Of a stretch of DNA of 64,000 nt, positions 63,522 through 64,000 are shown in pieces. Origin of the DNA: Neptuniibacter victor (GTDB lineage: Bacteria; Pseudomonadota; Gammaproteobacteria; Pseudomonadales; Balneatricaceae); assembly GCA_027943745.1 (NCBI GenBank), contig AP025763.1, positions 2,542,001 to 2,606,000 on the forward strand, read 5' to 3'. The notes under the pieces were generated by a model. It was not told the DNA's origin. It saw nothing but the letters and a program-made list of their open reading frames with translations, and did no database searches. The position numbers and the translations under genes are program-made. How positions within the stretch are numbered: the first letter of the stretch is position 1; the number at the start of each line of letters is the position of its first letter.

Positions 63522-64000
63522 CAGCAAACCGAGTCTGCATAAAAGAGATCAACGTACGTAAACGATTGGGCTGATATTTATCTTTATGATAGATAAGGTT
63601 AAAAGGCACTTCCGGCACTCTCCAGCTTTCAAATACAGGCTTTAGAGTGCCTGCCAAGATCTCTGCCTCACAATACATCCGAGGTACACGAATAATTCCA
63701 TTACCATCCAGTGCAGATCGAATTAATCCGCGCCCATTTTTGCATAACAGACGCCCCGCTACTGGCACAACAAGATCTTTTTCTATCCCATTTTTATCAA
63801 TAAAATGCCACTGAGTTACAGACCCGATAAGGCAATCACTGTCTTTCAGCTGAAGAGGGTGCGTAAATTGTGGCTGGCTATCTAAGTAGGAAGGGCTAGC
63901 CAGCGTTAGCGTTTGGATATTCAACAGATGCCTTGCAACAAATCCCGCATCAGGGAGCTCCCCCATCCTAAAAGCGATATCAAACTCATCTTCAATCAGG
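63496..64000 (-). CDS. LysR-family regulator (N-terminus outside window)
   Basis: C-terminal effector domain of a LysR-type regulator; the frame is open to the window edge (EDEFDIAFRMGELPDAGFVARHLL is the usual LysR ligand-domain segment). About 168 residues are visible. It is convergent with the SDR gene and overlaps it by 26 bases. The DNA-binding part lies beyond the window. Its target may be the SDR enzyme, but that is inference. Confidence 0.85.
   Translation of the reverse strand, partial: LIEDEFDIAFRMGELPDAGFVARHLLNIQTLTLASPSYLDSQPQFTHPLQLKDSDCLIGSVTQWHFIDKNGIEKDLVVPVAGRLLCKNGRGLIRSALDGNGIIRVPRMYCEAEILAGTLKPVFESWRVPEVPFNLIYHKDKYQPNRLRTLISFMQTRFAAKVAGGLR

Noticed and set aside
1-64000. 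tRNA, rRNA, CRISPR, insertion sequence or prophage
   Set aside because: No cloverleaf with TTCGA loop, repeat-spacer pattern, transposase, integrase or phage gene was recognised by eye; a dedicated search was not possible.

Overview
The window reads as a contiguous, gene-dense chromosome segment of a marine, Pseudomonas-related gammaproteobacterium, most like the Oceanospirillaceae (Neptunomonas/Amphritea/Neptuniibacter type). That placement is an inference from gene content and order: lexA-sulA facing a topA operon, a complete ccoNOQP-ccoGHIS-hemN-fnr-apt block, class I PHA synthase, malate:quinone oxidoreductase, LapG/LapD and an Aap-type amino-acid ABC transporter. I see no insertion sequence, phage, CRISPR array, tRNA or rRNA. 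About 66 protein genes are supported, two of them cut by the window edges.

Layout. 1-2.5 kb: aapQ (5' cut)-aapM-aapP. 2.6-4.3 kb: a glutathione transferase divergent from a LysR regulator, with a perfect inverted repeat between them. 4.3-12 kb: lytic transglycosylase, ThrE-type exporter, aroC-prmB divergent from smrB, then patatin, DUF4892 and an alpha/beta hydrolase. 12-19 kb: a PglL-type O-oligosaccharyltransferase convergent with sixA-gpsA, a small membrane protein, rhlB and dinG. 19-24 kb: lexA-sulA with three SOS boxes shared with dinG, then the topA operon on the other strand. 24-31 kb: small unknowns, a universal stress protein with an FNR box, uup, slt, tatD and a glutaredoxin-like gene. 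31-38 kb: a PAS protein plus chemoreceptor pair, phaC, a SUKH/TPR-like pair and mqo. 38-47 kb: YkgJ, MATE exporter, DUF3080 lipoprotein, lapG-lapD, a ProQ-like protein, tusA, an ABM protein and rlmM with a hydrolase. 47-59 kb: the cbb3 oxidase structural genes, their assembly genes, hemN, fnr and apt. 59-64 kb: a periplasmic hydrolase-thioredoxin pair, rdgC, a TehA/SLAC1 channel, an SDR enzyme and a cut LysR gene.

Functional threads. (1) Low-oxygen respiration: fnr sits at the end of the cbb3 block, and FNR-like sites occur upstream of ccoN, inside the ccoP terminator ahead of ccoG, and upstream of the stress-protein gene. (2) SOS: dinG, lexA and sulA share one control region. (3) Surface attachment: LapD has degenerate GGDEF/EAL motifs and LapG has an intact Cys-His-Asp triad, but the adhesin they would control is not here. 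(4) Energy taxis: the PAS and MCP genes look like a two-protein (CetB/CetA-like) receptor, with a CZB zinc domain on the MCP.

Most notable oddities. The MATE gene appears to start at CTG. The ccoP terminator hairpin contains an FNR-core dyad placed correctly for a ccoG promoter. A terminator-like hairpin lies directly ahead of ccoH. Three genes (sulA, uup, rlmM) have their stop codon in the loop of a hairpin. An inverted repeat could hide the ribosome site of the periplasmic hydrolase gene. No wholly new multi-gene system is evident. The best candidates for undescribed biology are these regulatory elements, the PAS/CZB receptor pair and the hydrolase-thioredoxin pair.
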